In this document: piece by piece, positions 40,903 through 50,050 of the stretch | How positions within the stretch are numbered: the first letter of the stretch is position 1 | Layout: each line of letters opens with the position of its first letter | The notes under the pieces: model-generated | What the model was told of the DNA's origin: nothing | The model's input: only the letters and a program-made list of their open reading frames with translations | Databases searched by the model: none | Position numbers and translations under genes: made by a program | From: Flavimaricola sp. | GTDB lineage: Bacteria; Pseudomonadota; Alphaproteobacteria; Rhodobacterales; Rhodobacteraceae | DNA length: 51,767 bases | Direction: 5' to 3' | Assembly (NCBI GenBank): GCA_029255105.1 | Contig: JAQWWH010000024.1 | Location: forward strand, 1 to 51,767

Positions 40903-41930
40903 CGCAGGGCACCGATCTGGGGCAGAACCAAAGCCCGCTCGCGTTTGCGCTGAAGCTCGAACAGGCCCATCGGGGTCCAGCCCACAAGGCTCGTCTCAAT
41001 CGGGTCATTGCGGAACGAGGCGCGCAACGATTGTTCCACCTGTTTGCGATGGGCCTTGGACATCGGCGCAAAGTCGACGCTGACCTGACCGCCAAGACCC
41101 CGCAGACGCAGGGCGCGGGGCAAGGCCCGCGAGGCCGCCAGATTGGCCTTGAGCGCGGCAGCAGGCGAGGTATCGCCCCCGGTGTTCACGTCCACCGCCA
41201 CCATGGCGCGGGTGGGTTCGACGTACATCGTCCCTCCGTCCAGATCGACGCGGGGGCTGTGCAGGGCGGCCAGCTGCTCCAGCACGCCTTCCCGCTCGAA
41301 CCCGCCGGGGTCGGTGACGACGTCAGAGGCGGTCCATTCCCGCCAGGCCAGAACATGCGGGCCATCGCCTTCGGTCAGCGCCTCAGGCTCGGCCCCTTCG
41401 GCGTCGCCCATCACGGCGGTGGCGAGGGCCAGCATCTCGGCGATATCCTCGGCAATCGCGTCCTCCTCCGCACCGGCACAGGACGAGCGCAGGATGAGGC
41501 CGTAGTCCCCTTCCATCTCGGACTTGGCGATGATCATCAGGCGATCACGCTCGTCATCGTCGGCAATCTGGCGCGAGATGTTAAGGCCGGGCGCTTCCGG
41601 GGTCACAATGGCAAAGCGGCTTTTGAACAGGACCCGGTCCGTGACGGGAACGGCCTTGCCATCCTCGGCCACCCCAGTGACCTGCACGAGCATGGACTGG
41701 CCGGGACGCAGCCCCTTGGCCGTGCGCAGCCAGGCCGTGTCGCCGTCCGGCAGGCGCATCATCATGCCGCCCTGCCCCTTCAAAGGCCGGTCGCAGACCG
41801 CCCGGAAGATCGCACCGGGGCGTGGCACATCGGGCAGGTCCAAGAGGATGTCATCGAGTTTGCCGTCCACCATCAGGGCGGCGGCCTCAACCGTGCCGAT
41901 ATGGTCCAGAACGATGCGGCGACCCTTCAT
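40899..41930 (-). CDS. Short ribonuclease E/G-family protein
   Basis: A 343-residue RNase E/G-like protein, much shorter than E. coli RNase G (489) because it lacks an evident full S1 domain at the N-terminus. The catalytic DNase I-like domain is present: [20 protein letters not shown] and [15 protein letters not shown], with metal-binding aspartates in VDVN and VDF. This compact form occurs in alphaproteobacteria between maf and yacG. It overlaps maf by 4 bases (41927-41930). A role in RNA processing is inferred from the family. Confidence 0.92.
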   Translation of the reverse strand: MKGRRIVLDHIGTVEAAALMVDGKLDDILLDLPDVPRPGAIFRAVCDRPLKGQGGMMMRLPDGDTAWLRTAKGLRPGQSMLVQVTGVAEDGKAVPVTDRVLFKSRFAIVTPEAPGLNISRQIADDDERDRLMIIAKSEMEGDYGLILRSSCAGAEEDAIAEDIAEMLALATAVMGDAEGAEPEALTEGDGPHVLAWREWTASDVVTDPGGFEREGVLEQLAALHSPRVDLDGGTMYVEPTRAMVAVDVNTGGDTSPAAALKANLAASRALPRALRLRGLGGQVSVDFAPMSKAHRKQVEQSLRASFRNDPIETSLVGWTPMGLFELQRKRERALVLPQIGALR

Positions 41931-42583
41931 GAGGATGCTCCATAAACAGGATAACCGGCAGCGGTCAGCAGCCCGACGGCAACCGTCAACGGAAGGCCAA
42001 CGACACCGGTGAATGATCCGTTGATCCAGGGGATAAAGGCCCCGGCAGGGCCCTGGATGGCATAGCCGCCCGCCTTGCCCTGCCAGTCACCCGTGGCGAT
42101 GTAGCTGTCGACCTCGCGGGCCGACAGAACCTTCATTTCGACGCGCGTCATCTGATCCTTGACCCAGACGTGGTCTCCCCGCCGCACCGCGACAGAGGTG
42201 ATCACCTGATGCCGCCCCCCGGATAGAAGGTCCAGAAAGCGGCGGGCCTCGGCCTCGTCCTCGGGTTTGCCAAGGATACGACGGCCCAGCGCGACGGTGG
42301 TGTCGGCGCAAAGGGCAACCTCGCCCTCACCCAGATCAAGGGCAAGCGCCTTGGACCGGGCAATGCGGTTGACATAGTCGCGCGGTTTTTCGGCCTTGAG
42401 CGGGCTTTCGTCGATGTCGGGCGGGCGAATGGCGTCAGGGGTGATCCCGATCTGGGCCAAAAGCTCGAGCCGGCGGGGCGAGGCAGAGCCCAGAACCAGC
42501 CGAAGGGACGTATCCGCCTGTAGCGTCGCCCCAAGCTTCGCCTCATGCTTCGCCCCTGTGGGGGGCGCAGCCACGTTTGTCAC
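41927..42583 (-). CDS. maf: Maf-family nucleotide pyrophosphatase
   Basis: A 218-residue Maf/Ham1-fold protein with the substrate-binding [18 protein letters not shown] and catalytic CADTTVALG motif, then [19 protein letters not shown] with the conserved Q and G. These enzymes hydrolyse dTTP, UTP or modified nucleotides. The start is GTG 42583, overlapping the infA stop (GTGA); an internal start closer to the [10 protein letters not shown] block would give the usual length. It ends overlapping the RNase gene. Confidence 0.95.
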   Translation of the reverse strand: MTNVAAPPTGAKHEAKLGATLQADTSLRLVLGSASPRRLELLAQIGITPDAIRPPDIDESPLKAEKPRDYVNRIARSKALALDLGEGEVALCADTTVALGRRILGKPEDEAEARRFLDLLSGGRHQVITSVAVRRGDHVWVKDQMTRVEMKVLSAREVDSYIATGDWQGKAGGYAIQGPAGAFIPWINGSFTGVVGLPLTVAVGLLTAAGYPVYGASS

Positions 42584-42798
42584 CGGAAGCGGTAGTTGAT
42601 CCGACCCTTGGTCAGATCGTACGGCGTCATTTCGACCTGGACCTTGTCGCCCGCAAGGACGCGGATCCGGTTTTTGCGAAGTTTGCCTGCCGTATGCGCG
42701 ATGATCTCATGGCCGTTTTCCAGCTCGACCCTGAACGTCGCATTCGGCAAGAGTTCCTTCACGACGCCTGGAAATTCGAGCAGTTCTTCCTTGGCCAT
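42580..42798 (-). CDS. infA: Translation initiation factor IF-1
   Basis: The 72-residue protein is a complete IF-1: [55 protein letters not shown] and RINYRFR, all diagnostic of the OB-fold S1-like factor. It helps place initiator tRNA in the ribosomal P site. It heads the infA-maf-RNase-yacG unit, with an 81-bp gap upstream that should hold the promoter. Confidence 0.99.
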   Translation of the reverse strand: MAKEELLEFPGVVKELLPNATFRVELENGHEIIAHTAGKLRKNRIRVLAGDKVQVEMTPYDLTKGRINYRFR

Positions 42799-42879
42799 GT
42801 TCTCTCCGTGCTTGTGTTGCCGCCCAAATTGCGGGCGTGAGACGATATGCGTCGGGAAACCGGGATTTTCAAGCGCTAA

Positions 42880-43749
42880 TCAGACAAGGGGCCATGTTGT
42901 GACCTTGCCTGCCCATCCCTCCTGCTCGGGCCAGTGGGCGAAATTGCCCACCTGACCGCTGCCGCGCGGGGCTGCGATGGCGGCGGGATCGACCTCGGTC
43001 ACCAGCACGCCTGCCACGTCCGTCTTGCCCTGGGCCAGTATCCCGTCCGGCGGCAGGCCGTAGTCGGGCGGGCAAAAGACGCCCGTCCGTCCGGTCGAGA
43101 CATCGATGATCTCACACTCCGGCACGGCGCCAACCAAAGGGGCCTGGGCGATCAGGCACTGCCCTTCGATGGCGCGGGCCCGGCGGGACTGGCGCACACG
43201 GGTCTGGCCTGCGGGGGCATCGGTGCAGGACGGGACGAGGATCATATCCGCCCCGGCGCTGGCCAAAGTCCGGGCCAGCAAGGGAAATTCGCTGTCATAG
43301 CAGATCAGGACCCCGATCTTGCCCAACGCCGTGTCGAACAGGGACAAGGCCGATCCGGGGATCATATCCATCTCGCGCCGCTCATAGGGGGTCAGGATCA
43401 GTTTGTCCTGATGGGCGACCCCGCCATTTGGCGAAATCAGCCAGGCCCGGTTGACGACGCCAGTGTCGGTCACAACGGGGCCAGAGCCTGCAAGGATGTG
43501 GCAACCGTGGGTCTGCGCGGCCATGCGCCAATGCTCCACCCATTCAGCGGCACGCTCTGCCGCAAGGTCCCGCCATGCGATGGGGGTGTCGCAGCGGCTT
43601 CCCCCGACAAGGGCCGCCTCAAGGGCCGCGTATTCAGGCAACACCACCAGATCGGCAGCAGCCTCGCCCACCAGCCGGTCCACCTTGGACCAATGGGCGG
43701 CCCAGCCGGGAAAGGGCTGGCAATGGTAGGCGGCAAGGGCAAGGCGCAT
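42880..43749 (-). CDS. Carbon-nitrogen hydrolase (nitrilase superfamily)
   Basis: A 289-residue nitrilase-superfamily amidase. The triad is visible: Glu39 in VVLPEY, Lys116 in AHQDKLILTPYER and Cys150 in GVLICYDSEFP. Such enzymes hydrolyse amides, nitriles or carbamoyl groups. ATG 43749 lies 2 bases beyond the stop of the GNAT gene; a longer in-frame extension overlaps that gene. It forms a unit with the GNAT and SnoaL-like genes, between the infA block and the phosphatase gene. Confidence 0.93.
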   Translation of the reverse strand: MRLALAAYHCQPFPGWAAHWSKVDRLVGEAAADLVVLPEYAALEAALVGGSRCDTPIAWRDLAAERAAEWVEHWRMAAQTHGCHILAGSGPVVTDTGVVNRAWLISPNGGVAHQDKLILTPYERREMDMIPGSALSLFDTALGKIGVLICYDSEFPLLARTLASAGADMILVPSCTDAPAGQTRVRQSRRARAIEGQCLIAQAPLVGAVPECEIIDVSTGRTGVFCPPDYGLPPDGILAQGKTDVAGVLVTEVDPAAIAAPRGSGQVGNFAHWPEQEGWAGKVTTWPLV

Positions 43750-43751
43750 GG

Positions 43752-44339
43752 TCAAAGCTTTCTCATCCAGAATTGCAAGGTCTTGTCCGTCTCGACCGGC
43801 TGGTCGATGTCCTTCCAGCCGAACCGGGCGGTCACGCCGGGCAGTTTGGCATAGCCGCGTTTGTGCCAGAACCCGTCCAAAGGGCGATAGTGCGGCGGAC
43901 GCAGGGGATGGTCCAACGGTCGCTCCACCGCGCAAAAGCAGACATGGCTTCGGCCAAGTGCCTGGGCATGTCCTTCGCGATGATCAAAGAAGGCGTGGCC
44001 AGCCCCCTGCCCCCGGTACTCTGGCAACAGGACAGATTCGGCACAGTAGAACATGTCCGACAGGGCATGGTCCGTGCCGGCAAAGGCCGCCCCGAATTCG
44101 CCTGCATGGTCCTCCATCGGTGCCCCGGTTGCCGCCCCGACCAGCCGGTCGCCCGCATAGGCCCCGACCAGAACCGCGCCCAGATTGTCGCGGTAGTCGG
44201 CAAGGTAGCGCCGCTCATACTCCGGATCGCCGTCATAGAGGTAGGGCCAGTCGCGAAAGACGGCGATGCGCATGGCAGCCAGATCGTCAAGCGATGCCTC
44301 AAGCGCCGCCCCCCGCAAAACCGCAAAACGCAGGGTCAT
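43752..44339 (-). CDS. GNAT-family N-acetyltransferase
   Basis: A 195-residue GNAT protein. The acetyl-CoA loop is in PEYRGQGAGHAFFDHREGHA (RxxGxG/A-type) and the strand before it is LSDMFYCAESVLL. C-terminal HPLRPPHYRPLDGFWHKRGY is typical of a subgroup with the substrate site near the end. The substrate is unknown. It overlaps the upstream SnoaL-like gene by 4 bases and is followed after 2 bases by the nitrilase-type gene. Confidence 0.9.
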   Translation of the reverse strand: MTLRFAVLRGAALEASLDDLAAMRIAVFRDWPYLYDGDPEYERRYLADYRDNLGAVLVGAYAGDRLVGAATGAPMEDHAGEFGAAFAGTDHALSDMFYCAESVLLPEYRGQGAGHAFFDHREGHAQALGRSHVCFCAVERPLDHPLRPPHYRPLDGFWHKRGYAKLPGVTARFGWKDIDQPVETDKTLQFWMRKL

Positions 44340-44737
44340 GACACCTGTTTCAGCCAGTCGGCGAGGTTGTAATAGGTCGTCACCCGGATGATGCGATCAT
44401 CCTGAAGGCTGAAAAACGACGCCCCCGGCAGGCGATAGGCCTGACCGCGCGCCTCGGGCAGGCCGGGATCGGTCTTGAGGTAAGTGCCGTTCACCATGAA
44501 CTCGGCCGCACCACGGGCGCCATCCTCGGCCGAGAACAGGACAAGTTCGGTCAGGGTCTCATCATAGCAGGCGGACATATGGGCGCAGAATTCGGCAAAG
44601 GCGGTTGTGCCCATGCGGACCTGCCCCTCGTTGACATGGTGGGCCACGTCTGGCGACAGGCAGGCAATCATTCCAGCGGTATCGCCCGCGTTAAAGGCGT
44701 CAAAGTAGCGGCGCAGGATAGGAAGGGCGTCAGGCAT
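44336..44737 (-). CDS. SnoaL-like ketosteroid-isomerase-related protein
   Basis: A 133-residue NTF2-fold protein with ILRRYFDAFNAGDTAGMIAC and a conserved HHVNEG segment, followed by TYYNLADWLKQV at the end. Similar proteins are found as ketosteroid-isomerase-related proteins next to GNAT and nitrilase-type genes. It may bind or isomerise a small substrate; the reaction is not known. GAGGA lies before its ATG. It is unlike the two SnoaL proteins of the AT-rich left end in sequence and composition. Confidence 0.88.
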   Translation of the reverse strand: MPDALPILRRYFDAFNAGDTAGMIACLSPDVAHHVNEGQVRMGTTAFAEFCAHMSACYDETLTELVLFSAEDGARGAAEFMVNGTYLKTDPGLPEARGQAYRLPGASFFSLQDDRIIRVTTYYNLADWLKQVS

Positions 44738-44746
44738 GGAAAATCC

Positions 44747-45238
44747 TCAGGTAGGCGTTTCGGTGATGGGCGGGCCCCAGCGGCTGATCAACCGGTCCAC
44801 GATCATGTCCCGGGTCTGGCGGTAAGAGCGCAGGCGCTCCTCGCGCCCCTCCCCCAGTCCGGTCGGGTCGAGGATCGGCCAGTATTCCACCTCCAGGTGG
44901 TAAAAGCGGGTCAGATCCAGCGCCCGGCGCTGGCTGGCCGGGGACAAGGCCAGAACGAGGTCAAAGGACGACAGATCGTCCCCCCAATCCTCCATCTCGT
45001 CAAACGACCGGGACCGGTGGCGGGACAACTCCACCCCGATCTCGGCGCAGACCGCGATGGCAAAGCCGTCGATCTCCATATCGTTCTTCACCCCGACCGA
45101 CTGGATATAGCATTGCGTCCCGTAAAACTTCTTCATGATCCCTTCAGCCATGGGGGAGCGGACGGCATTGTGGTCACAGCAAAACAGCACGGACTGAGGC
45201 AGCGTCAGATCAGGCTTGGCGCTGTCCACCCCGCTCAC
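44747..45238 (-). CDS. Low-molecular-weight phosphatase family protein (LMW-PTP/ArsC-like)
   Basis: The 163-residue protein has the P-loop CDHNAVRS with the nucleophile Cys21 and Arg27 (CX5R) near the N-terminus, and the acidic ILDPTGLGEG near 128-137. It belongs to the low-molecular-weight tyrosine phosphatase/arsenate reductase group. The cysteines for arsenate reductase recycling are not obvious, so phosphatase activity is more likely. The start is GTG 45238 in a GTGA overlap with the UPF0262 gene. The pair is typical of the Rhodobacterales. Confidence 0.9.
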   Translation of the reverse strand: MSGVDSAKPDLTLPQSVLFCCDHNAVRSPMAEGIMKKFYGTQCYIQSVGVKNDMEIDGFAIAVCAEIGVELSRHRSRSFDEMEDWGDDLSSFDLVLALSPASQRRALDLTRFYHLEVEYWPILDPTGLGEGREERLRSYRQTRDMIVDRLISRWGPPITETPT

Positions 45239-45714
45239 CCCCCGAAGTGCAGAACGCAGATCAGGGTGAACAGGCGACGCGCGGTGTCGATGTCCACGTC
45301 CGCCTTGCCCTCGAGACGCTCTTGCAGCACCCGGGCCCCTTCGTTGTGAATGCCCCGGCGGGCCATGTCGATCGTTTCGATCTGGCTGGGAGGCAGGGAT
45401 TTCACCGCCCCAAAGTAGCTTTCGCAGATCTGGAAGTAGTCCTTGACCACCTGCCGGAAGGGACCAAGCGACAGGTAGAACATGGCCATTTGCTGGCCTT
45501 CGGTGTCGGCAATGTCGAACACCAGCCGCTTGTCCCGGATCGCAAGCGTCAGGGCAAAGGGCCCCGGCGGGGCCGGTCTGTCCTCGCGGCCGGGCAGGAC
45601 AAAGCTGTTGTCCTCAAGAAGGTCAAAGATAGCCACCTTCCGCTCCTGCTCGATCTCGGGCGTCGGCGGAGGAAGATTGGTGTCATCAAGGGTAATCGTA
45701 GCGATATGGGTCAT
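45235..45714 (-). CDS. UPF0262-family protein
   Basis: A 159-residue protein of the alphaproteobacterial UPF0262 family: TLDDTNLPPPTPEIEQERKV, FDLLEDNSFVLP and RLVFDIADTEGQQMAMF are family features. Its function is unknown. In many relatives it lies directly next to hisD; here a membrane-protein gene and a desaturase separate the two. It is coupled to the phosphatase gene by overlap. Confidence 0.93.
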   Translation of the reverse strand: MTHIATITLDDTNLPPPTPEIEQERKVAIFDLLEDNSFVLPGREDRPAPPGPFALTLAIRDKRLVFDIADTEGQQMAMFYLSLGPFRQVVKDYFQICESYFGAVKSLPPSQIETIDMARRGIHNEGARVLQERLEGKADVDIDTARRLFTLICVLHFGG

Positions 45715-45816
45715 GTCGGGTCCGGCGGGTCATAAGGCGTCTGGCTACCGCGAGGACCATTGTGACGCAATGGGGCAATCTGCGCCACACCCTGCGCGCC
45801 ACTTGGTCCGAAGGCC

Positions 45817-46487
45817 CTAGCGAGCGCCCGGTTCCAGCCCCTGCGCCTTGGCAAGATCGGCGCGCGATTTGACCAGCCACGACAGGCCAAAGGCCCAGAC
45901 GCCGATCGCCTCGAACCAGAAGATCAGCTTGTACTCCAGCACGATCCGGGCCCCTTCCCCCCCGATGTAATTCTTGAAGGCGGCAGCGACCGAGGTCAGG
46001 ACAAGCGACCCCAACATCACCCAGCCGGAAAAGATATAGAACTTGCGGCGACGGGGTTTCGCCGTCTTGGCAAACTTGAAAAAGCAAAACAGGCTGAGGC
46101 TGAGGAAGAAGATCAGGGCAAAGAGATAATGGGCCACTGGCGTAACACCAATACCAAGCAGCTCCTGGGCAACCGTCTCAACCTCGCCGGTGCGGCTGGC
46201 CGTGGGCAGGAAGGCCATGCCAAACGCCCCGATCCCGGCAGCGGTCGCAAGCCAGTCATCATCAAATACTTCACCCGGTTCCCGCCGGTAGCCACGGTAG
46301 GACACCAGAAACACCCCTATGGCGCAAAGGGTTCCCACATAGATGTCGCGATACAGGGTGTGATAAAAGTCGCTGATCGTCGGTTCGATCCCGTAGTCCT
46401 GCCACAGCCCCCGATCAACAGGAAAAACGGCAAGGACAGCCCCAGAATGCCAAGGGCCATACGCACCCTTGTAAAGGACATGACCAT
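45817..46487 (-). pseudogene. Membrane protein gene broken by a frameshift
   Basis: Two adjacent frames together encode one plausible protein of about 223 residues. The 5' part, from ATG 46487, gives MVMSFTRVRMALGILGLSLP and a hydrophobic FFLLIGG. The 3' part continues with GLWQDYGIEPTISDFYHTLY, then VGTLCAIGVFLVSYRGYRRE, and later membrane helices to 45817. The join is at a run of five C on the plus strand (46408-46412); one more base would restore a single frame. It is either a real one-base deletion or a sequencing error. The function of the intact protein is unknown. Confidence 0.75.
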
Positions 46488-46503
46488 CTCGTCGCGTGTG
46501 GTT

Positions 46504-47532
46504 TCAGGCAAGTGTCTGCCCCTTTCCACCAACATCACCGCCACCAACGTCTCGACCAACCGGACCGTTTGCAGCGACATCGCAGAACCGGACCATCCGG
46601 CCCGCCTCTTCATCCCAAAGCCTCCAACGGATAGAGCCCAGGGCCTCGCCCAGCCCCATCCGGGTCGAGTTGATCTGATCGCTCAGCGCCCGATGACAGC
46701 CGCGCAAGCGGTAGCACGGCACCTTGGAGTTAAGGTGATGCAGATCGTGATAGGCAAAGTTGAACGTGATGAAATCAAACACCGGACCAAGGTCCAGAAC
46801 GGAAGATCCCTGCAATGCGGCCTCTTCAAACGACACTCCACCCTCACGCTCCCAATAGGTGTGCTCGTGATTGTGCCCGGCATAGATCATCAGGGTGCCA
46901 AAGCTCATGATCGACAGGGTCCCGATCAGCTGCACGACACTGGCCCGCCAGCCGCCGATGGCAAAGACAGCGCCCCACAGCAAAATCATCAGGGCATTCT
47001 GTTTCAGCGGATCGGCGAGCCCCACTTTCCGGATGTTCTTGGGCCAGCGGTAGCGGATCATGAACACATAGATCGGCCCGAACAGCAGGATCGACGGGAT
47101 CGATCGGTACAGGCGATAGCCCAGTCGCTCCCTGAACCCGGCTGCCTGCCATTGGCGGACGGACCAGGTCAGCACCTCATGGGTTTCCATACGGTCAAGA
47201 TTGCCCAGATAGGCATGATGCTGGTTGTGATTGTAGCGCATCGCGAAATAGGGGTGGAAGGTAAAAGCCCCCAGCACGACCCCAACAACGGTATTGACGC
47301 GGCGCGCCCGAAAATAGCTCAGATGCCCACAATCATGCTGGATGGCAAACATCCGGCCCAAGGACACCGCGATCAGCGCCACCCCAAGGATCACGGGAAG
47401 CGGTTGGCCATAGAAAAGCGTCCCCAACGTCAGACCCGCGCCCCACATGGCCATCGTCAGGACCAGATGGGCAGCGCCCAGACGATCATCCGACACCGCA
47501 AAGGCGGCCATCTGCTCTCTCAAACTCTGCAC
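46504..47532 (-). CDS. Membrane fatty-acid desaturase family protein
   Basis: A 342-residue integral-membrane desaturase or hydroxylase. The three histidine boxes are HDCGH, HNQHH and HDLHH, and an extra GHNHEH lies between the second and third. Long hydrophobic segments such as LPVILGVALIAVSLGRMFAI separate them. It should use a di-iron centre, oxygen and a redox partner on lipid or similar substrates. I choose GTG 47532 because AGGAGG lies 7 bases before it; the frame is open to 47550, but that would place the ribosome site inside the gene. It lies between hisD and the frameshifted gene. Confidence 0.92.
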   Translation of the reverse strand: MQSLREQMAAFAVSDDRLGAAHLVLTMAMWGAGLTLGTLFYGQPLPVILGVALIAVSLGRMFAIQHDCGHLSYFRARRVNTVVGVVLGAFTFHPYFAMRYNHNQHHAYLGNLDRMETHEVLTWSVRQWQAAGFRERLGYRLYRSIPSILLFGPIYVFMIRYRWPKNIRKVGLADPLKQNALMILLWGAVFAIGGWRASVVQLIGTLSIMSFGTLMIYAGHNHEHTYWEREGGVSFEEAALQGSSVLDLGPVFDFITFNFAYHDLHHLNSKVPCYRLRGCHRALSDQINSTRMGLGEALGSIRWRLWDEEAGRMVRFCDVAANGPVGRDVGGGDVGGKGQTLA

Positions 47533-47598
47533 CACGACGCCTCCTGACACTTACCAAAAGGCAGGTTATCAGCCCTTTTCAGAAGGTCCAGCAATTCG

Positions 47599-48900
47599 TC
47601 ATGTATTCAGACGGTTGAGCCTTGCTGTTACACTCAGGCCATGGGCCTGCAGGCTTTCCGAGGCTGCCAAAATCTCGGCCGAGGGTCCGATCGCGGACAG
47701 GCTTTGCGGCGTCATCCGGGCCAGGGTTGTCCGCTTGAGAAAATCCAGCACAGAGAGCCCCGATGAAAACCGGGCCGAACGTGCGGTTGGCAACACATGG
47801 TTCGGGCCGCCCACATAGTCGCCGATAGCCTCAGGCGTCCACTGGCCCAGAAAGACAGCACCGGCATGGGTGATGCGGGCAAACAGGGCCTCGGGGTCGG
47901 CCACGCAAAGCTCCAGGTGTTCCGGGGCAATGCGATCCGACAGGACCGCGGCCTCGGCAAGGTCGGCCACCACGATGACGGCGCCATTGTCGCGCCAGCT
48001 TGCACCCGCAATCTCGCGCCGCTCAAGCGTTTCAAGGCGGGCGTCCACAGCCGCGATGACCGCCTGTCCGAAAGCGGCGTCATCAGTGATCAGGATCGAC
48101 TGGGCGCTGGCGTCATGTTCGGCCTGGCTCAGCAGGTCGAGGGCGATCCAGTCGGGATCGTTGTCCTTGTCCGCAATCACCAGGATCTCCGACGGGCCGG
48201 CAATCATGTCGATGCCCACCTTGCCAAACACCCGGCGCTTGGCGGCCGCGACAAAGGCATTTCCCGGGCCGGTGATCTTGTCCACCGGGGCAATCGTCTC
48301 GGTGCCATAGGCCAGCGCCGCCACAGCCTGCGCGCCCCCCACCCGGTAGATCTCATCAACACCGGCGATGCGGGCCGCCAGCAGCACAAGCGGGTTCAAC
48401 ACACCATCAGGCGTTGGCACGACCATCGCCAGTCGGGGGACACCGGCCACCTTGGCCGGGATCGCATTCATCAGCACCGACGACGGATAAGAGGCAAGCC
48501 CGCCCGGAACGTATAGGCCCGCCGCAGACACCGGGGTCCAGCGCCAGCCAAGCTCTGCCCCTTCAGGATCGGTCCAACGGGCATCGTCGGGCAACTGGCG
48601 GGCATGGTAGGCCCCGATCCGGTCAGCGGCCAGACGCAAGGCCCGCTCTTCCCCCTCGGGAACTGCGGCACAGGCAGCGTCCACCTCCGCCGCCGAGATG
48701 CGCAGCTCTGACGCGGTCAGGGCCACACGGTCGAACCGCTCTGTCAGCTCCAGCAGGGCCGCATCGCCACGGGCCCGGACATCGGCAATGATCCCGGCCA
48801 CGATGTCATCGACATCGACACTCTCTTCACGTTTCTGGCCCAGAAGGGCCACAAAAGCCGCCTCGAACCCGGCGTCACGACTGTTCAGAACTTCTGGCAT
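47599..48900 (-). CDS. hisD: Histidinol dehydrogenase
   Basis: A full-length 433-residue HisD, which catalyses the last two oxidation steps of histidine biosynthesis with NAD and zinc. The conserved GPGNAFVAAAKRRVFGKVG and IDMIAGPSEILVIAD blocks and the AEHDASAQ motif with catalytic residues are all present, as is the C-terminal HVLPT zinc-binding stretch. It belongs to the core block, not the accessory genes. Confidence 0.97.
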   Translation of the reverse strand: MPEVLNSRDAGFEAAFVALLGQKREESVDVDDIVAGIIADVRARGDAALLELTERFDRVALTASELRISAAEVDAACAAVPEGEERALRLAADRIGAYHARQLPDDARWTDPEGAELGWRWTPVSAAGLYVPGGLASYPSSVLMNAIPAKVAGVPRLAMVVPTPDGVLNPLVLLAARIAGVDEIYRVGGAQAVAALAYGTETIAPVDKITGPGNAFVAAAKRRVFGKVGIDMIAGPSEILVIADKDNDPDWIALDLLSQAEHDASAQSILITDDAAFGQAVIAAVDARLETLERREIAGASWRDNGAVIVVADLAEAAVLSDRIAPEHLELCVADPEALFARITHAGAVFLGQWTPEAIGDYVGGPNHVLPTARSARFSSGLSVLDFLKRTTLARMTPQSLSAIGPSAEILAASESLQAHGLSVTARLNRLNT

Positions 48901-48961
48901 GGCGGGTCTCCTTTGCGCCTCACATAGCGCCCGACATTAGGACCAGCAATGCCGTCATCCC

Positions 48962-49042
48962 CCTCATCTCGCCAAAAATATCCCCGCCGGAGGCCCCGCT
49001 TGGCCCGCAGGGCCAAGCTCTAGGGGAATGCGCCGCAGGCGC
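48962..49042. repeat. Dispersed roseobacter-type intergenic repeat
   Basis: CCTCATCTCGCCAAAAATATCC at 48962-48983 is the reverse complement, with one mismatch, of 29834-29855. GCGCCGCAGGCGC at 49030-49042 is identical to 17685-17697. The element lies between hisD and the GNAT gene and is probably a mobile or structural repeat, possibly with a terminator function. Confidence 0.6.
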
Positions 49043-49049
49043 GCAATCG

Positions 49050-49592
49050 TCAAACGGGACCATCCAACGCCAGGATCATGAGGATCTCGTCCACATATCC
49101 ATCCTGCGCTGCCTGCCCCCCCATTTCGGGCTCCACCCCTGATCGGACCATGGCACGGGGAAATCGGGCGACAGGGACAAAGCCGCAGCGGCGGTAGGCC
49201 GCTTCGGCGGCGGGGTGATCGGCGGCCACGGTCAGCTCCAGCTGGGCAAGGCCGTCCGACCGGCCCCGGGCAACGACGGCCCCCACAAGAGCATCGATGG
49301 CGCCCTTGCCCCGCAGCGGCGGGCGGACATAAGCCGCGTGGAGAGAGGCGCGGTGGCGGGCGTTGCCTCCGGTCTCGCGGTCATAAGCGAGGATACCCTG
49401 CAACAGCTCATCAACAAACAGGCCAAAGATCCCCCCGTCGTCGATGCGGGACAGGTAGTGCTCGATCGGCTGGTCCACCCATTGGGCATAGGTGCTGCCA
49501 TAGGCGCCGGGATGGTGCAGCAGGGCCTCCAGCCGGATCTCGCGAAAGGCGGTGACGTCCCCGGCGCGCAGGACGCGGACGTCATAGGTCAT
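49050..49592 (-). CDS. GNAT-family N-acetyltransferase
   Basis: A 180-residue GNAT protein with VRVLRAGDVTAFREIRLEAL, the acetyl-CoA binding VRPPLRGKGAIDALVGAVVA and YRRCGFVPVARFPRAM near the C-terminus. Its substrate is unknown. The stop is 4 bases inside the downstream repeat region and the start overlaps the DUF2948 gene by 4 bases, so it is likely co-transcribed with murA. Confidence 0.93.
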   Translation of the reverse strand: MTYDVRVLRAGDVTAFREIRLEALLHHPGAYGSTYAQWVDQPIEHYLSRIDDGGIFGLFVDELLQGILAYDRETGGNARHRASLHAAYVRPPLRGKGAIDALVGAVVARGRSDGLAQLELTVAADHPAAEAAYRRCGFVPVARFPRAMVRSGVEPEMGGQAAQDGYVDEILMILALDGPV

Positions 49593-50050
49593 TCCGGGTG
49601 GGACGGGGTCCGGCGCGACGGGGCGGTATAGGGCCGGGTCACATCGCGCAGCACCACTTCCAGCACGGCCACATCGACCGCGATCACGCCATCCCCGGCC
49701 AACGTCAGAAGAACAGTCCCCCGCCCCTCTTCCCCCGGCTCGAACGTCACTGACAACAGCGACAGTACCGTATCGGCATCGCCCTTTGGCACGCCCTGGC
49801 TTCGGACCGCCTCGACCTCTTCGATGGTCAGCATCGTGCGGACCCGTTCGGGAAGGCGGGTGCCCGCCTCCCAGCGGTAGCGGTTCACAAGGACGGCAAA
49901 CCGCCGGTCCTTGGCCAGCCAGCGCATGTCGGCTGCGGGATAGACCGCGTCCTGAACCAGCGCCGACAGGACCGACAGATCCTCGGCGTCAAAAGCCTGA
50001 AGCCGGAGCGGCTTTTCCACCCCATCGTGAAAGCTTGCGTCTTCGGTCAT
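49589..50050 (-). CDS. DUF2948-family protein
   Basis: A 153-residue alphaproteobacterial protein of the DUF2948 family; [20 protein letters not shown] and [11 protein letters not shown] are characteristic. Its function is unknown. It sits between murA and hisD as in many Rhodobacterales and overlaps murA by 4 bases (50047-50050), pointing to coupled expression. Confidence 0.93.
   Translation of the reverse strand: MTEDASFHDGVEKPLRLQAFDAEDLSVLSALVQDAVYPAADMRWLAKDRRFAVLVNRYRWEAGTRLPERVRTMLTIEEVEAVRSQGVPKGDADTVLSLLSVTFEPGEEGRGTVLLTLAGDGVIAVDVAVLEVVLRDVTRPYTAPSRRTPSHPE

Noticed and set aside
46129..47547. 472-codon open frame on the plus strand
   Set aside because: It is antisense to the desaturase with intact histidine boxes and has no recognisable domain.
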